From Casuarina equisetifolia (Eukaryota; Streptophyta; Magnoliopsida; Fagales; Casuarinaceae): 64,000 nt of DNA. Positions 30,766-42,500 of the stretch are shown here, piece by piece; within the stretch, counting starts at the first letter, position 1; each line of letters opens with the position of its first letter. Position numbers and translations under genes: made by a program. Location of the stretch: positions 1,309,501 through 1,373,500 of the forward strand of contig CM052361.1 of assembly GCA_028551475.1 (NCBI GenBank). The letters run 5' to 3'. The notes beneath the pieces are model-generated. The model was given only the letters and a program-made list of their open reading frames with translations. It was not told the DNA's origin and made no database searches.

Positions 30766-31815
30766 ATCTATCCCTAAGATATCGGGATCTTGTAGGGGTG
30801 ATTACCCAAGCTTACCTCTCTTTTTCTGTATTTACACTACACACTAGTTGCATAGAATCTTTGATGTTTGTGCTCTCTTTTTTTCTTTCTTAAAAAAGTG
30901 ATTATTCTATTTATTTCCCATGCAATGCTTTTGTTTATAGAGGGAGTATACTCAATTAAATTGTCATAAAGAAAGAGTCATTATTTCAAAAACCAACCTT
31001 AGTGAAACTTTTTACCTGGTGTTTTTCCTGCCTCTAGGTGATCATGAGCTCGTTCAGGCAGATTTTGTTTATTGATGACTATTCTGGGGAGTGAATGGGC
31101 ATTAGGGAGTTCCTTGTCCTGTACATTACCGTTTCCAGCAGATAGTGTTACATTTCCTGATATTTTGAGTACGCATTTTTCTTTCATTTCCTTCCGTTTT
31201 CCTTCTTGTTTTCTTTCCATCTATAATATGTACTGTAGGAATTGTGGGATGAGTTAGTTTTGTGCTTGACTTTGAGGTAGAATACTTATTTGTCGATGTT
31301 GATTCTGTACAAGCAGCAAGTCCTGGGGGATTAACATTGACCCTATTGCATAGGAAGATAAAAATGTGAAGGAGAGTCAAGGTTTCCTGCTTAGGTAGAA
31401 CCTGGTTGATGGGCTGGAAAGCTTCGTTCTCTTGTAGTAGATGGCTGATATCTTGTTGTCTTATTCACTGTTTTGACCCATTTTAATAGGTAAAGAATCA
31501 GTGTTAGAAAACTTGGCAAGGCTTTGGAAGAAGATGCCTTCAGGTTAGTCTTGCATAACAACAATGGCCCCAAATTTCGCCTTGAGCTCTCGGTTCCAGA
31601 GGTATGCTAAATCTCCTTGTTAATTTTTTTTTTCATGTTATCATGACATGTATCATGACATGTATCATTATACATTGTCCGAAGTTGTTGCATGGAAGGT
31701 CATCATTCAGTAATCTTTCAGACATGGATGGTCGCATGCTTGCAACTGATGTTCAAATTCTGATTATGATAATGTAGACCTGTTGGAACAAGCAAGCTCT
31801 GCTGCATATGCAAGA
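30766..31815 (+). pseudogene. DCD-domain gene fragment, copy c
   Basis: Block 1 about 30766-30864, block 2 about 31312-31394, block 3 31490-31601 and a shortened block 4 near 31778-31815. Block 3 still encodes LCKALEEDAF-like residues and KFRLELSVPE, but block 2 has CAG changed to TAG in the PAQ codon and small deletions, block 3 contains indels, and block 4 has lost its first part (TLDLLDL). A decayed paralog of copy a. Confidence 0.72.
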
Positions 31816-33491
31816 AGAGGTGTGTGTAGGTTCTGTGGTGCATCTCAGCTGTGGGCTTTTCACAGATTTTCCATACAGGGTAAGCTTGTGAAGTTAAACC
31901 TGGTGCGGCAAATGTTCTGAAGAGTGTGACAAACTAAATAAGAAGTCTTGTATATGGTAAAGATACTTCTTAAGTTGTTGCATAACTTTGATATTAATGT
32001 AATGTGAGTTGCAAGATGAAAAAGAGAACAACTGGTGTATATATTTTGTAATGCTAAAGTCTAAATGTGAAGCACATGCCGTGCTTCTTATCTTGTTTGT
32101 ATATGGAGTTCCCGACAGTAAATTTTGTTGTTTGCTTCGTTATAGTTTGAGCCATTCAAATCTTAACATGCAGGGGCGTGCTTTGCCCTAGAATTGATAC
32201 ACGGCCCTGCCCTCAGGTTTCCCAAGTGGAAATCATGATACTTGTGTGACGATTCCAAGGCATGATTATGGCTTTTTCCCCTCCAGGGCAAGCGTTATTT
32301 ATTTATTTTCCATTGAAGTGATCCTAATCTTTATGAAGATGATGATAAAGAGGTGACTGTATGAGTACCATTCATGTAATTATTGATCAGATCCAACATT
32401 TAACTCATCCAAAAAGTTAATAAAGGAGTTAGTAAATTTCAAATCATCACGTCCCCCTCGTCAATAAAGTTTGCATGTACAAAAGAAATAAAAGATCATG
32501 CACTAAGTGCATGATCAAGTGAAATTTTCATCAGTAATTAGTCAGTTAAGTTCAATATATATAAATAATCTTTCCTTCATGATATTAGAATCTATGATTT
32601 ATGTAAATGAAAAATCAGTGACAGTCCATAGCTTAAGTGAGAAGTACGTGCAACTAGTTGAATAAATATAATACATGAGATATCTAAAATTGGCCCAGGA
32701 GTCCTAAGCTTGTTATATGAAGAAGAGAGAGTTCATAACTGAAAGTAAAAGCCATATCGCTTAATGAGTCATTGATGCCCCAAGATTGTGACCACCCCAC
32801 ACAAAGTCCGATTCCCATGTAACAGAACAATGTCCAGCAACCAGTTATCCATGTTCTGTCTCCCTCTACATATCAAGTTTGAAGATGTCGAAGCTAATAC
32901 GTAACGAAGAGAAGAATGCACAGAGTATTAACCCACTACTTCATCAATTAATAACTTTGAATGCGTACCGCTGATAACCTGCCATCTTCTAGTTCACCAA
33001 TTCTTTGGGATATAGGAGAATAGATCCAAATACCTTAAAATTCTACATATTCTGATACTCATTGCTGAATTATGAAAGAATGTGCATCTTCATCCTACTA
33101 TATTTTTCAATTCTTCATAGTAATGCTGTTTAATTTCCGGTCGATTAACAGAAGAGAAGAAGGATAGTGGCTCCTTTTCCTTTTCTATTCCAAGTTTCCA
33201 TCACTGGGGGCTGAACATTATAGGCAGCAGAAAACAGAGAAGATCCAGTTGAGCAATGAAAATATTTGTACTCAAGAATTATTGCAAGCGTAAGAAACTG
33301 ATTTGTGTAGTTTTTATCATAATAGTATTGAAATGAGGGAACTTCCTCAAGTATTCGGCTGGCTATTACAATAAACTACCCCATGAAATCCACAATGTCT
33401 GCCTCCTGAACACAGTATTTCACCAAGTGCTAATCAACAACCTTCTGCAACTTTCGTGAAAGTCAGGACAGAAAAAACATGCCGATGCATG
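31816..33491. other. Spacer after DCD c; probable 3' flank of the SUS1 remnant
   Basis: No gene recognised. From about 32690 it aligns by eye with 49185 onward (for example GGAGTCCTAAGCTT and ATCGCTTAATGAGTCA), which shows that the spacer between TNL2/TNL3 and that between TNL3/TNL4 are paralogous. The stretch just below 33492 would be the 3' UTR of the minus-strand SUS1 fragment. Confidence 0.45.
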
Positions 33492-33565
33492 TCAAAATGC
33501 TGCTGACACGAGGAATGATCGAATTCTTTGCAATAGTTCGGCCCTTACAGAATCAGGTACAGAAG
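33492..33565 (-). pseudogene. SUS1/ENY2-like gene, last exon only
   Basis: The minus strand gives CAG|CT then SVPDSVRAELLQRIRSFLVS AAF-stop, matching the C-terminus of plant SUS1 (ENY2), a small subunit shared by the SAGA deubiquitinase module and the TREX-2 mRNA-export complex. The exon has a proper acceptor and its phase fits the donor of the internal exon found at 50575-50650. Upstream exons are absent here: the sequence that should lead to them is replaced by a local duplication (about 33985-34760). A fragment, not a complete gene. Confidence 0.8.
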
Positions 33566-33984
33566 CTGCATCGGAATATCTTAATATGTCATGAACTACT
33601 TTCAGAAATATAATCTCCAGTTGGTTCCCCAATCAGCTTACAGAGGAATCACAAAGAGAAGGGGAAACCAAGGGCCAATCAGAGCAATTCAACTACAAAA
33701 ACAAGGTAGTACACCAAAAACTCAAACCTAGGCAACTACAAAAACTTCATCTCCTTGACTGTCTGAAAGCCAGCCAATTGCCTGATGTTTATAGGACTGG
33801 TGGGCATAAGAAACAGATCAAGCTTATAATGAGATAAACTAATATTTATTGTGAGTTCAATTGCGCTCTATAAATGTTTTAACAAGTGAAAGAAGGATAT
33901 CAGAGTATAGGAAATTAAATTTCTAAGAAAAAAGGAATCACAGCAGGTTACTAAAAACTAATGGTCATTATGAATTAGGGAAGT

Positions 33985-34760
33985 GAATGCCGAAAATATT
34001 GCAATCATTATCAGGCGAAACAGGAGTGTAGTCTGTAAACGTTAAAAGATAGTCTTTGATTTTCAGAAAAATTCATGGACAAGACTTTTTCCAAATGATA
34101 GTCAAACATACAGTAAGTGCTTCTAATCCCCAATCTCATCTTTCAACCTCATTTTAAAGGGGGAGGGAAATGACATTGGAGTCCCAGGTTCCTGTGCCCT
34201 CACACACCATATGGGTGCTGTTTATCTGCTACTTCTAGATTCTAAATACCTCTTGAAAGCCTCACACCACAACACTGAATTCAGCATAAAGCACGTGTTG
34301 TATTCTTGTTCGTTTGCTATGCTTATGAACGATGAGAAAGAGAGATTTTAAAACAAGACATACAGATTTCTAACAAGAATGAGAAAATTGCCAAACTCGG
34401 AACGAATTATGCCCAAGACCTTGGAGAACAACATGTTTCAAGTGGTCAGTGATGAAGACATTGCAACCATTACTGGGTGAAACGAAGTGTAGCCACAGAA
34501 GTTATAAGATAGTGTAGTCACAAAAGTTAACAGATAGTGTAGTCACAAAAGTTAACAGATAGTGTTTGATTTCCGGTGAAAATCATTAACAAGACATTTT
34601 TCAAAGAATAGTAACACATGCAGTAAAAGGTTCTAATTCCTTATCTCAGCTTTCACCTCATTATCGACGGGGAGGAAGTCACATTTGAGTCCAAGCTTCT
34701 CGTGCCCTAAACACACCATATGGATGCTGTTCATCTGCTACTTCTATATTGTAGGTACAT
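33985..34760. repeat. Local tandem duplication with an inner 25-bp repeat
   Basis: About 33985-34260 and 34455-34760 are diverged copies (ATTGCAA.CATTAT/TACT, GATAGT.TTTGATTT, CTTATCTCA/CCAATCTCA, CACACCATATGG.TGCTGTT). Within the second, AGATAGTGTAGTCACAAAAG plus TTAAC is repeated twice in tandem (about 34490-34562). Confidence 0.65.
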
Positions 34761-35071
34761 GAGATGGTGGGAAGCTTCATAAGACGTTGGGTTGAATAAA
34801 AGATCAAAAGATGAACTAAAATATCAATATTTGGTTATTGGGCGTGTTAAAGACATTGATGAGACTGTAGCCACGTCAGATATTAAAGAAGCGAAACTTT
34901 AAACAAAAGGCAAAGAAAGGTTAAAGCATTGGGAAAAATAATTGGTGAATCACTCAGAAACAACCGCATTGTTTGACGAGAAAGAGAAACCTTCCTTAGC
35001 CGTCTCCCGTTGGTGGGACACTAAAAACCAATCCCGGTATTTAAAAGTAATAGAATCCTTCTCTTGCTCTA

Positions 35072-35242
35072 TGTTAGGAGCTTACAACACCTTAAGTGCC
35101 ATGTGTCCATCACGTCAGATTTGATTTTGGATTTAGTTTTGAATTCAAATGAAGACTTCATTTGAATTCAAAACTAAATTCAAAATCAAATCTAAGGCTG
35201 ACGTGACGGACAACACTTGACGTGTTGTAGGCTTTTAACACT
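35072..35242. mobile_element. Fold-back MITE-like element upstream of TNL3
   Basis: A long imperfect palindrome centred near 35155. The inner arms, GATTTGATTTTGGATTTAG and its continuation to about 35154, pair almost perfectly with the sequence to about 35193. The outer arms (TTAGGAGCTTACAACACCTT versus GTGTTGTAGGCTTTTAA) extend the pairing with small mismatches. Total about 170 bp, no coding capacity. The ends resemble a short TA-rich duplication but I cannot fix it. Confidence 0.65.
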
Positions 35243-35411
35243 CTCCCTGCCGGTGGATCACTCAAAAGCAACCACGTTGTTTAGAGTTCTCTTCATTTGA
35301 ATTCAAGACTAAATTCAAAGTCGTGACGGACAGCACTTGACGTGTTGTAGGCTTTTAACACTCTCCCTGCCGGTGGATCACTCAAAAGCAACCACATTGT
35401 TTAGAGAGAAA
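35160..35411 (+). repeat. Tandem duplication of leader plus MITE arm before TNL3
   Basis: About 35160-35285 (CTTCATTTGAATTCAA... to AAGCAACCACGTTGTTTAGAG) is repeated at about 35287-35411, ending AAGCAACCACATTGTTTAGAG. Both copies contain GACGGACA.CACTTGACGTGT and the conserved GATCACTCAAAAGCAACC leader motif. Confidence 0.75.
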
Positions 35412-35892
35412 GGAAACCTTCTTTTTCTCTCCCCCACTCTCCACGACACATTCCCCAACTCCTGCTCTAATCCATAAGCTCTGTTAAAGGACCTTGCCAC
35501 ATCACCGCCTCGTCAGCAGCCATCTGCCACGTCCGCACTCACGTCAGTAGCCCTGCCACATCAGCCCTGACCCGACTGTTGATCTGTGACCCGACCGACC
35601 CGCTTAGGGATCCGATTGCTCTCGGGATCGCCTCCCTCGCTGTCGCCTGAATCTCTCGCCATCGCCATCACCGGATTTCTTACCATATTTAGAGATTTGA
35701 TTGTGCATATTTTCCGTTTGTGAATTCTGTACATGTTGATATAATCTTTTGTAAACATTGTGAATATTATCGGGAAAATTATCAATCGAAAGCACCTAGG
35801 GTTTTCACCTCTTTATCGCTCTCACCTCCGTTGTGTCTTCACTAGAATTTCACAATTCTGGTCATCTTTAGGGTTTTCTATTTTTTTTCATG

Positions 35893-36627
35893 GTATCAGA
35901 GCCACCGGCCCATGCCCCGCACCGGTCCTCCCCATGTCGACCTCTCTACCGCAGCATCGTTGGAGCTCTTCAATATCTCACTCTCACCCGCCTTGACATT
36001 GCCTATGCTGTCAACACTGTTTGCCAATTTCTTCACCGACCCACCACTGAGCACTGGCAAGCGGTCAATCGCATTTTGCGCTACTTGGCTGACACCCCAC
36101 GTCTTAGTCTATGCCTCACTCGTGGTCCCTCCACGTCGCTTCATGCCTTTTCAGATGCTGGTTGGGTTGGTGACCGGGATGATCGTCGCTCTGTTGGCGG
36201 CTTTTGTATTTTCTTGGGCCGCAACCTTCTCTCTTGGAGCTCCCGCAAACAACGCACTGTTGCTCGATCCAGCACTGAAGCTGAATACAAGTCTCTTGCC
36301 GATACTACTGCTAAACTTATGTGGATTGAGTACCTCCTTCGCGATCTTCATGCCTTACCTCCCCACCCACCGACCCTGTGGTGTGACAATCTCTCTGCCC
36401 TCTACTTGACAGCTAATCCGGTATTTCATGCTCGCACCAAGCACATTGAGATTGACTTCCACTTTGTTCGTGAACGCTTGGCTCGTGGTCAATTTTACTT
36501 ACAGTTCATCTCCTCCTCCGTGGATCAACGTGCTGACATCTTCACTAAAGGCCTCTCCTCAGCTCACTTTTGCCTTCTCTGCTCCAAGCTGATGGTGCAA
36601 TCTGCCCCGTCAGCTTGCGGGGGGCTG
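35893..36627 (+). pseudogene. Copia pol remnant (end of RT and RNase H)
   Basis: An open frame of about 240 codons with no own start: [20 protein letters not shown] (end of reverse transcriptase), then the copia RNase H block with [34 protein letters not shown] and [12 protein letters not shown]. Gag, protease, integrase and most of the reverse transcriptase are deleted, joining the primer site almost directly to this segment. No stop codons, consistent with young age. Confidence 0.9.
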
Positions 36628-37035
36628 TTAAAGGACCTTGCCACATCACCACCTCGTCAGCAGCCATCTGCCACGTCCGCACTCACGTCAGCAGCCCTGC
36701 CACGTCAGCCCTGACCCGACTGCTGATCCGTGACCCGACCGACCCGCTTAGGGATCCGATTGCTCTCGCGATCGCCTCCCTCGCTGTCGCCCGAATCTCT
36801 CGCCGTCGCCGTCACCGGATTTCTTACCATATTCAGAGATTTGATTGTGCATATTTTCCGTTTGTGAATTCTGTACATGTTGATATAATCTTTTGTAAAC
36901 ATTGTGAATGTTATCGGGAAAATTATCAATTGAAAGCACCTAGGGTTTTCGCCTCTTTATCGCTCTCACCTCCGTCGTGTCTTCACTGGAATTTCACAAT
37001 TCCGGTCATCGTTTAAGGTTTTCTGTTTTTTTTCG
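36626..37035 (+). promoter_or_regulatory. Copia right LTR abutting TNL3, possible promoter
   Basis: The LTR separates TNL3 from its ancestral leader (left half at 35400-35476) and ends at TTTTTTTTCG, followed by AGCTCTTCC and ATG. Any TNL3 transcript would start in or run through this LTR. Promoter activity is inferred from position only. Confidence 0.45.
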
Positions 37036-39076
37036 AGCTCTTCCATGGCAACTCAATTCCTTTTTTTTACCTTCCAAAGCTAGTTGGGATCATGATGTCT
37101 TCCTGAGTTTCAGAGGTGAAGACACCCGCAAGAACTTCACCGACCATCTCTACAGGGCCTTAGATCAAGCCCGAATTCACACCTTCCGTGATAAGGAGGG
37201 GCTTCGAAGGGGGAGGATCATCTTTACCGAATTGCGCAAGGCGATTCGTGGATCAAGGATTTTCATTGTGGTTTTCTCTGAACACTATGCTTCTTCCATG
37301 TGGTGCCTTAATGAACTTGCAGAGATCGTGGACTGTTGTAGAAAAAGTACATCCCACACTCTTCTCCCGATATTTTATCACGTTGACCCCTCATATGTTC
37401 GTAAACAGAAGGGAACGTTTGCTAAAGCATTTGCTACGCATAAAAATTGGTTTCGCACCAACTCCATGAAGGTAAAGAAGTGGAGAGAGGCTCTTACTGA
37501 AGCTGGGAGCTTTTCTGGTTGGGATGTCTCAAGTGTTGCAAATGGGTAATTTTATGCTACACTTGATTCGTGTTCTCTCATTTCTTTTATATATATGTTT
37601 CTTATTAAGAAAATTGAAAATTTATTACAAATACATAACGTTTGCATAAAAATGGATTGGAGAAAAAAAAACAGGGACGTAGTTTTTGAGTTAAGTTTGC
37701 TGATAGCTTTCTCTTTCATGTTCAGTCGATTTGGCTGAATTACTCGACGTTTTCCTTTTCATGTCCACCCCACCACGATTTAAAATTCTTGACACCTAAA
37801 ATGGTTAGGATTAACGTTGCCTTTGCCTTTCAAATCAAACGACTTACCCTTAGGGAGAATTATATTATAACCACGCCGTCCTTAAAACCATTAATTCATA
37901 GATTTACCCGAGAGCTGAAACTAACAAATAAAAATATGGTTTAATAACATACCAAAGCTTTGGAAAAAAAAATGCTATGGATATTTAAATGATATCCACC
38001 CTAAATTTGATATAACTTAATTGCTTGACATGATGAAAGAGGTTCAATGTGTTGAGATGATAATATCTAGTGGTAATAGATGATTCTTTTTCTTTTTTTT
38101 TTCCCTAATTTTATATTCTATTTATTATGATAATTAGGCATGAAGGGAATTTGGTTGAAGAGATTGTTGATCAAGTTTTCCAGGAAGTGGGCCCTATTCA
38201 CTTTCATGTTGCAAAATATTCAATAGGAATATATTCTAGTGTTAAAAAGATAAAAGATTTGTTACATCTTGAAGCAAGTGAGATTCGCATTGTTGGCATC
38301 TATGGGATAGGCGGTATTGGTAAATCTACCATAGCAAAAGCTCTCTATAATAAGATATTTTTCAAATTTGAAGGATTCAGTTTTCTTTCAAACATTAAAG
38401 AAACTTCAGAGAAGGTTGGGGGCTTACTTCAACTTCAAAAAGACCTTCTTTATGACATCTTGAAAAAAGATTTGAGGATCAATAATAATAATAAGGGAAT
38501 TGTACTAATCAAGAAATTGCTTAAAGGAAAAAGAGTTTTTGTTGTCCTTGATGAGGTGGATGACTTGGAGCAAATACACAAATTTTTTGGAGACTTAAAA
38601 TGGTTTGGCTTGGGAAGTAAAATCATTATTACAATAAGAGATGAACATTTGCTAATTCAATTAGAAGTACATGGAAGATATAAGGTCTCACCCTTGAGTG
38701 AATCAAACTCCCTTGCACTTTTTAGTTGGCATGCCTTTGGGGTGGACTATCCAAGATTGGATTTCCAAAAGCTTACAACTATTGTTGTAAACTATGTTGA
38801 AGGACTTCCGTTAGCTCTTAAAGTTCTAGGTTTTTTTTAAAAAAAGGTAAGAGTTGTGTTGAATGGAAAAGCACATTTGAAAAGTTGAAAAAAAACAAAT
38901 GACAAGATTCAAGAGTTATTGAGAATAAGTTTTGACTCACCTGATATGGATACAAAGAATGTATTTCTTAATGTTGCATGTTTTTTTCTTGGTATGGATA
39001 AATACCACGCAATCAAAATATTGGAAGGTTGTGGTTTCTTTCTTGATATTGATATGAAAATTTTAAACAAAGGTCT

Positions 39077-39536
39077 TGCAGCAGTCCACCAAGCAAGCCT
39101 ACCACATCACTTAAGTGGTTCCACATTAGCTGTTTATAGTCAAGTCCAAATAGGATTGAAGCAGTTAAACAAGCTGTCCTAGTCAGCTTTATGGTTATTG
39201 CTATTAGGCAGTTCAGAAGTAGTTCAAGTCTGTTATAACAATTAGCTTCAGTTAATAAGGCTATGAGTCATAATTCGATAGTCTGTGAAATAGCTATAAA
39301 TAGAGAAGGGTGCTTAAAAGGCGACTAAGCTTGTTGTTAGTACAAAGTCTGTGTTAACAGAGAGGTCTCGAGTTCCCTTTAAGCAATCCCTTTTTCAATT
39401 TGTATTTCCCTTTTTGTCGAGATTGGGCGTAAGGCTAAACACTCTCAGTCCAATTTTACTCTGTGTTCATCTTCTACCTATAGACCTCTTACTCGAGCTT
39501 TATCTAAATCACTATGCCAACCAGAGGATCGCTGCA
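39077..39536 (+). repeat. Left LTR of the TNL3 gypsy element
   Basis: Direct repeat of 43856-44315. Starts TGCAGCAGTCC and ends ATCGCTGCA. Confidence 0.93.
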
Positions 39537-39586
39537 AAGTGGTATCAATGCCAGTCTTCGATTAGGGGAAGGATCCTGAGGACACT

Positions 39587-42500
39587 ATGAGCGTGAAAGA
39601 GCTCTCAGTGACAATGTATCAGTTAATTGATGCTCTTAATGCAAAGATTGATGCGGCCAAACTTGATTCTAGTAAGGATGGTGGTGAGAGTTCTTCAGCT
39701 CATAGATAGTGGGACGATCGTCGTTCCTCTGCAGGCACAATTCAAACTAGAACGATCAGAGTGGAATTTCTGAAATATGAGGGAGGAAGTGATCCTACGT
39801 GGTGGCTGGATAGAGCCACTCAATTCTTCGAATTCCATAACACTCCTAAAGAGGATAGAGTTTGGATTACCTCCTAGCTTTTAGATGGAGAAGCGTAAAT
39901 GGTGTATCAGCTTTTAAAAAAGGAACACGGTGATTAGGTGATTCCTTGGAACTCCTTAGCTGATGAGATGAGGAAGAATTTCAGACCTACACTTTTTCAT
40001 GATCCTTTTGGTGAACTTACTAAACTAAAGCATATTGGATCAGTCTATGATTATTAGCTCCAATTTAGTAAGCTTCTCTTACGATCTGGTCATTTGAATG
40101 TTGATTAGAGTATTAGCTGTTTTGTTAGTGGACTCAAGGAACGGATTAAATTAGATGTTGTTGCACATAAACCCCCAACATTATCTGTTGCCATTGGTTA
40201 TGCTAGACTTTTTGAAGCAAAAGAGTTAGCTTCTAAACCATTGGGAACATCTAGTTTCAAAAGGAATACTCTAGGGGGCCTAGGAGATCAGAAAGTTCCT
40301 GAGCAGAAAGACTAGTTACCAATTAAAAAGCTAACTCAACCTGAGATCATGGATAGAAAGGCAAAGGGATTATGCTTTAATTGTGATGAAAGATTTACTC
40401 CTGGACATAGGTGTAAGAAACTCTTTTTGTTGGAAGTGTTGGATTCCGATGAGTTTAGGGAGGAAAATGAAAAAGATGTGGAAGTAGATCACGGTGAATT
40501 GAGAATGTTGTCTATAGCAGCGTTGTGTGGAGTTAGATGTCCCAGAACTATGAGGATTCAAGGACATATGGGGAAATCTAAGGTGAGAGTTGTAGTCTTG
40601 ATTGACTCGGGTAGCACTCACAATTTTGTGAGTGCAGAATTGGCAAAGAAAATGTAGTTACAGCCTGATTTGGAAAGAACTTTTAAGGTTGAAGTAGCTA
40701 GAGGAGAGGTGATACATGGAAATGGTTTCTGTTCAAAGGTTGACCTGTCCTTACAAGGCAACAAAATGTATACAGATTTCTTTGTTTTGCCTATACCGAG
40801 CTTGGGAGTTATTTTAGGTGTTCACTGGCTGCAAGCCCTTGGTGAGATCAAGTGGGAGTTTGCAGAGATGAAAATGTCCTTCATGCATGAGGGCAAATTG
40901 GTGGAACTGCAAGGAAAAACTGATTTCAAGAACAAGGTAGTGAGCAGTCTCGAATTAGACAAGCTCTTAAAGAAGCAGAAGGAAGGTATAATAATGAAGT
41001 TAAAGAAGGCAAAAGGCTCTCGAGCAACAGAACTTAAAGGTTGGCTGAAATAGTTTACTGCATTGTTGACAGAATATGAAGAAATATTTCAGAAACCTCA
41101 GGGCCTACCTCCTCACCGAGCTCATGACCATAGGATTATCCTCAATGATGATAAAAAGGTCATTATTAGCAAGCCCTACCGCTACCCTTACCTGCAGAGA
41201 AGGGAGATAGATAAGCTAGTGCAAGAAATGCTTGAAGAAGGGATAATAAGAGATAGCACAAGTCCCTTTTCCTCTCCAGTTATTATGGTCAGGAAGAAAG
41301 ATGGCACGTGGAGGATGTGTGTGGACTATAGGGCCTTAAATAAGGATACCATAAAAGATGGATTCCCCATTCCTATTGTTGAAGAGCTTTTTGATGAATT
41401 ACACGGCTCTAGAGTATTCCGGATATCACCAAATAAGAATGCATCTAGAGGACATAGCCAAAACAGCCTTTCAAACTCCAAAAGGGCATTATGAATTTCT
41501 GGTTATACCTTTTGGCCTTTGCAATGCTCCTTCTACCTTCCAAAGTTTGATGAATAAGGTATTTAAGAAGTTTCTTGGCAGCTTTGTTCTGTTTTTTTTT
41601 TTTATGATATATTGATATATAGTCAGAATTGGGATGAACATATAGAGCATGTCAAGCTAGTTTTTGATAAGCTCAAGGAGCAGCAACTCTTTGTGAAACG
41701 TGAAAAATGTTCTTTTGGGGTAGCAACTGTACAATATCTGGGTCATCTCGTCACAACCGAAGGAATTATGGTTGAAAAGGATAAAATCCAAGCAATGTTG
41801 GATTGGCCAGTGCCCAAAACAGTAAAATCCTTGAGAGGATTCCTTGGATTGACGGGGTACTATAGAAAATTTGTTCAAAATTATGGTATAATTGCAGTTT
41901 CTTTGACTAACATTTTTAAAAAAATGCTTTTAATTAGAGTGAAGAAGCTGATAATGCTTTCAGGAGATTGAAAATATCCATGACAGAAGCTCTTGTTCTA
42001 ACGCTACTGGATTTTTCAATTCCCTTTCTGGTGGAGTGTGATGCATGTGCAGTGGGTGTTGGTGCTATGTTGTCTCAAAATAGAAAGCCTATTTCTTACT
42101 TCAGCCAGGCTCTTCAAGGAAAGAATCTGCTACTATCAACCTATGATAAGGAGTTATTTGCTCTTGTCTTAGCTGTGAAGCATTGGAGACAATACCTACT
42201 TGGAGCTAAGTTCTTAGTCCTCACGGATCAGAAAAGTTTGTAGAACTTGTGGAATCAGAAAATCATCACTCTGGCTCAACAAAAGTGGTTGATTAAACTA
42301 GTTGGATATGACTTTGAGGTTTGCTTTAAACCAGGGAAGGAAAATCACGCAGCTGATGCCTTGTCCAGAAGGGATGAGGAAGTAAACAAGAATTATGAGA
42401 AGGGTACAAATTTGTTCAGTCCAAGACAAAGTCAACAAGAAAAAGGTGAAAGCAGTAAACAACCAAGGGCTGAACCGCAGAAATTAAAGGCTGTTTTAGT

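Larger units (their letters stand above)
35482..37035 (+). mobile_element. Internally deleted Ty1/copia element in the TNL3 leader
   Basis: LTRs at 35482-35890 and 36626-37035 (409 and 410 bp) start TGTTAAAGGACCTTGCC; the left ends CA, the right CG. The target duplication is AGCTC (35477-35481 and 37036-37040). TGGTATCAGAGCC (Met-tRNA primer site) follows the left LTR, and a purine tract GCGGGGGGC precedes the right. Only 735 bp of interior remains, the end of pol. LTRs differ at roughly 18 positions by eye, mostly C/T and G/A. The right LTR ends 9 bp before the TNL3 ATG. Confidence 0.93.

Noticed and set aside
36977-37549. TNL3 TIR frame beginning inside the copia LTR as a natural LTR-TIR fusion protein
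   Set aside because: The frame has no ATG before the TIR (it opens after a TAG at 36941 and the nominal start is GTG), so a fusion protein is not supported without initiation evidence.
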